A stretch of 7,637 bases of DNA from an uncultured Clostridia bacterium. Lineage in GTDB: Bacteria; Bacillota; Clostridia; RGIG6154. The notes below the pieces were generated by a model that worked only from the letters and a program-made list of their open reading frames with translations, did not search any database and was not told the origin of the DNA. Shown piece after piece: positions 6,870-7,637 of this stretch (position 1 is its first letter; each line of letters begins with the position of its first letter). A program made the position numbers and the translations under genes. The stretch covers positions 1 through 7,637 of the forward strand of contig CAKSDT010000083.1 in the NCBI GenBank assembly GCA_934446135.1. Direction: 5' to 3'.

Positions 6870-7637
6870 CTACCGTCTGTTGTCCTTTTCGATATCTCTG
6901 TGATGTTTAATAACTCTATGACCGTTTTTTACAAGATACTCGTGGAGAAGTTCGGTCATTGTAACAGAACGATGCATTCCACCGGTACAACCGATTGCAA
7001 TTACAAGTTGGGTCTTTCCCTCCTCAACATAATAAGGAATTAAATATTCGATCATTTCCTTAAGCATATCCATAAACTTTGTTGTCTGAGGCCATTTCTT
7101 TACATAATCCTGAACATCTGCATCCGGTGGAATTCCGTACTTAAAACCAAAAGACATAGTGTCTATTATTATTCCTTCATTATTATTTCCGTCGACATAA
7201 ATATTCTTTATTTCTTCTTTTAGTTGCTGCGTCAATAAATTTGAAGTGTCAATAATATGGGTTGCACGGTTTCTTATATCCGTCAGAAGTTCTCTTTCTC
7301 TCACAATTCCATCTATAATTTTGCCATCTCCCGAAAGCGGATGAAGCCTTCTTGTTTCTTTATATCTCTTGATAAGAACACTATCCCTAGCCTCAAGAAA
7401 GAGTATATCAATAACATATCCTTTTTCAGACAAATCGTTTAAAACGGCTAGAAAATCATTAAAGAGGCTTCTGCCTCTTATATCAATGACGACTGCCGCT
7501 TTGTCAATTTTACCTTGCGAACTGTAACACAATTCAACAAATTTAGGAATTAAAACGGGGGGCAAGTTATCAACACAGTAAAATCCAAGGTCTTCAAGGC
7601 ACTTAATTGCTGTAGATTTTCCTGCACCGGATATACC
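6870..7637 (-). CDS. rapZ: RapZ (YvcJ family) P-loop nucleotide-binding protein, start outside window, internal deletion
   Basis: The frame is open from the right edge for 255 codons to the TAG at 6872-6870. It begins within the Walker A motif (GISGAGKS), so about eight to ten residues plus the start codon are missing. In Escherichia coli RapZ is the RNA adaptor that controls glmS through GlmZ. In Firmicutes YvcJ is an ATP/GTP-binding protein without a known sRNA partner. Recognised blocks are DLGFYCVDNLPP, IPKFVELC, VVIDIRG, LFLEA, ETRRLHPLS, IIDTSNL, SFGFKYGIP, WPQTTKF and the highly conserved IAIGCTGGMHRSV near the C-terminus. After GIPPDAD (codon ending at 7116) the sequence goes directly to VQDYVKKWPQTT. 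Family members carry about 26 residues here, including the strongly conserved FDVR-LPNP(Y/F) stretch and a LTG motif. The complete protein would be about 264 residues, against the usual 285-295. The frame is intact, so this is either a real shortened variant, possibly with altered C-terminal-domain function, or an assembly error. Confidence 0.93.
   Translation of the reverse strand, partial: GISGAGKSTAIKCLEDLGFYCVDNLPPVLIPKFVELCYSSQGKIDKAAVVIDIRGRSLFNDFLAVLNDLSEKGYVIDILFLEARDSVLIKRYKETRRLHPLSGDGKIIDGIVRERELLTDIRNRATHIIDTSNLLTQQLKEEIKNIYVDGNNNEGIIIDTMSFGFKYGIPPDADVQDYVKKWPQTTKFMDMLKEMIEYLIPYYVEEGKTQLVIAIGCTGGMHRSVTMTELLHEYLVKNGHRVIKHHRDIEKDNRR

Overview
The window looks like ordinary core chromosome from a low-G+C Gram-positive bacterium, most likely a member of the Clostridia. 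The DNA is strongly AT-rich by eye, the Shine-Dalgarno sequences are strong GGAGG types, and there is a WhiA regulator. The rapZ-whiA-dnaE and secG-rnr neighbourhoods are both typical of Firmicutes. The species cannot be named from this sequence. All five genes lie on the minus strand, so transcription runs from high to low coordinates. There are no RNA genes, CRISPR arrays, insertion sequences or phage genes, and no stretch of 300 bases lacks a gene.

Right part (7637 to 5879): the window opens inside rapZ, at its Walker A motif. RapZ is a P-loop nucleotide-binding protein linked to cell-envelope precursor metabolism. A 52-bp gap with a small hairpin and a strong ribosome binding site leads to whiA, a DNA-binding regulator with a homing-endonuclease-like domain and an HTH. 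The gene that usually sits between these two in Firmicutes (glmR/yvcK) is absent. RapZ also appears to have lost about 26 conserved residues from its C-terminal domain by a clean in-frame deletion.

Middle part (5877 to 2434): dnaE starts one base after the whiA stop and encodes a full DNA polymerase III alpha subunit of 1147 residues. The three catalytic aspartates are present, the PHP metal site is complete, and there is a clamp-binding-like motif. Its start is not at the longest possible ATG but 14 codons later, which leaves the whiA and dnaE reading frames just short of overlapping.

Left part (2433 to 1): an AT-rich gap carries a near-consensus sigma-A promoter (TTGACA, 17 bp, TAAAAT, with an extended -10). 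It drives secG, the small SecYEG translocon subunit, from a GTG start. A 12-bp intrinsic terminator follows secG. Then comes rnr (RNase R), which has its own good ribosome binding site but no promoter that I can see, so it is probably read by leakage through the terminator. rnr runs off the left edge inside its S1 domain.

I did not find an undescribed system. The two points most worth following up are the internal deletion in RapZ and the loss of glmR from between rapZ and whiA. The secG promoter/terminator arrangement is a clean example of differential expression inside a gene cluster.
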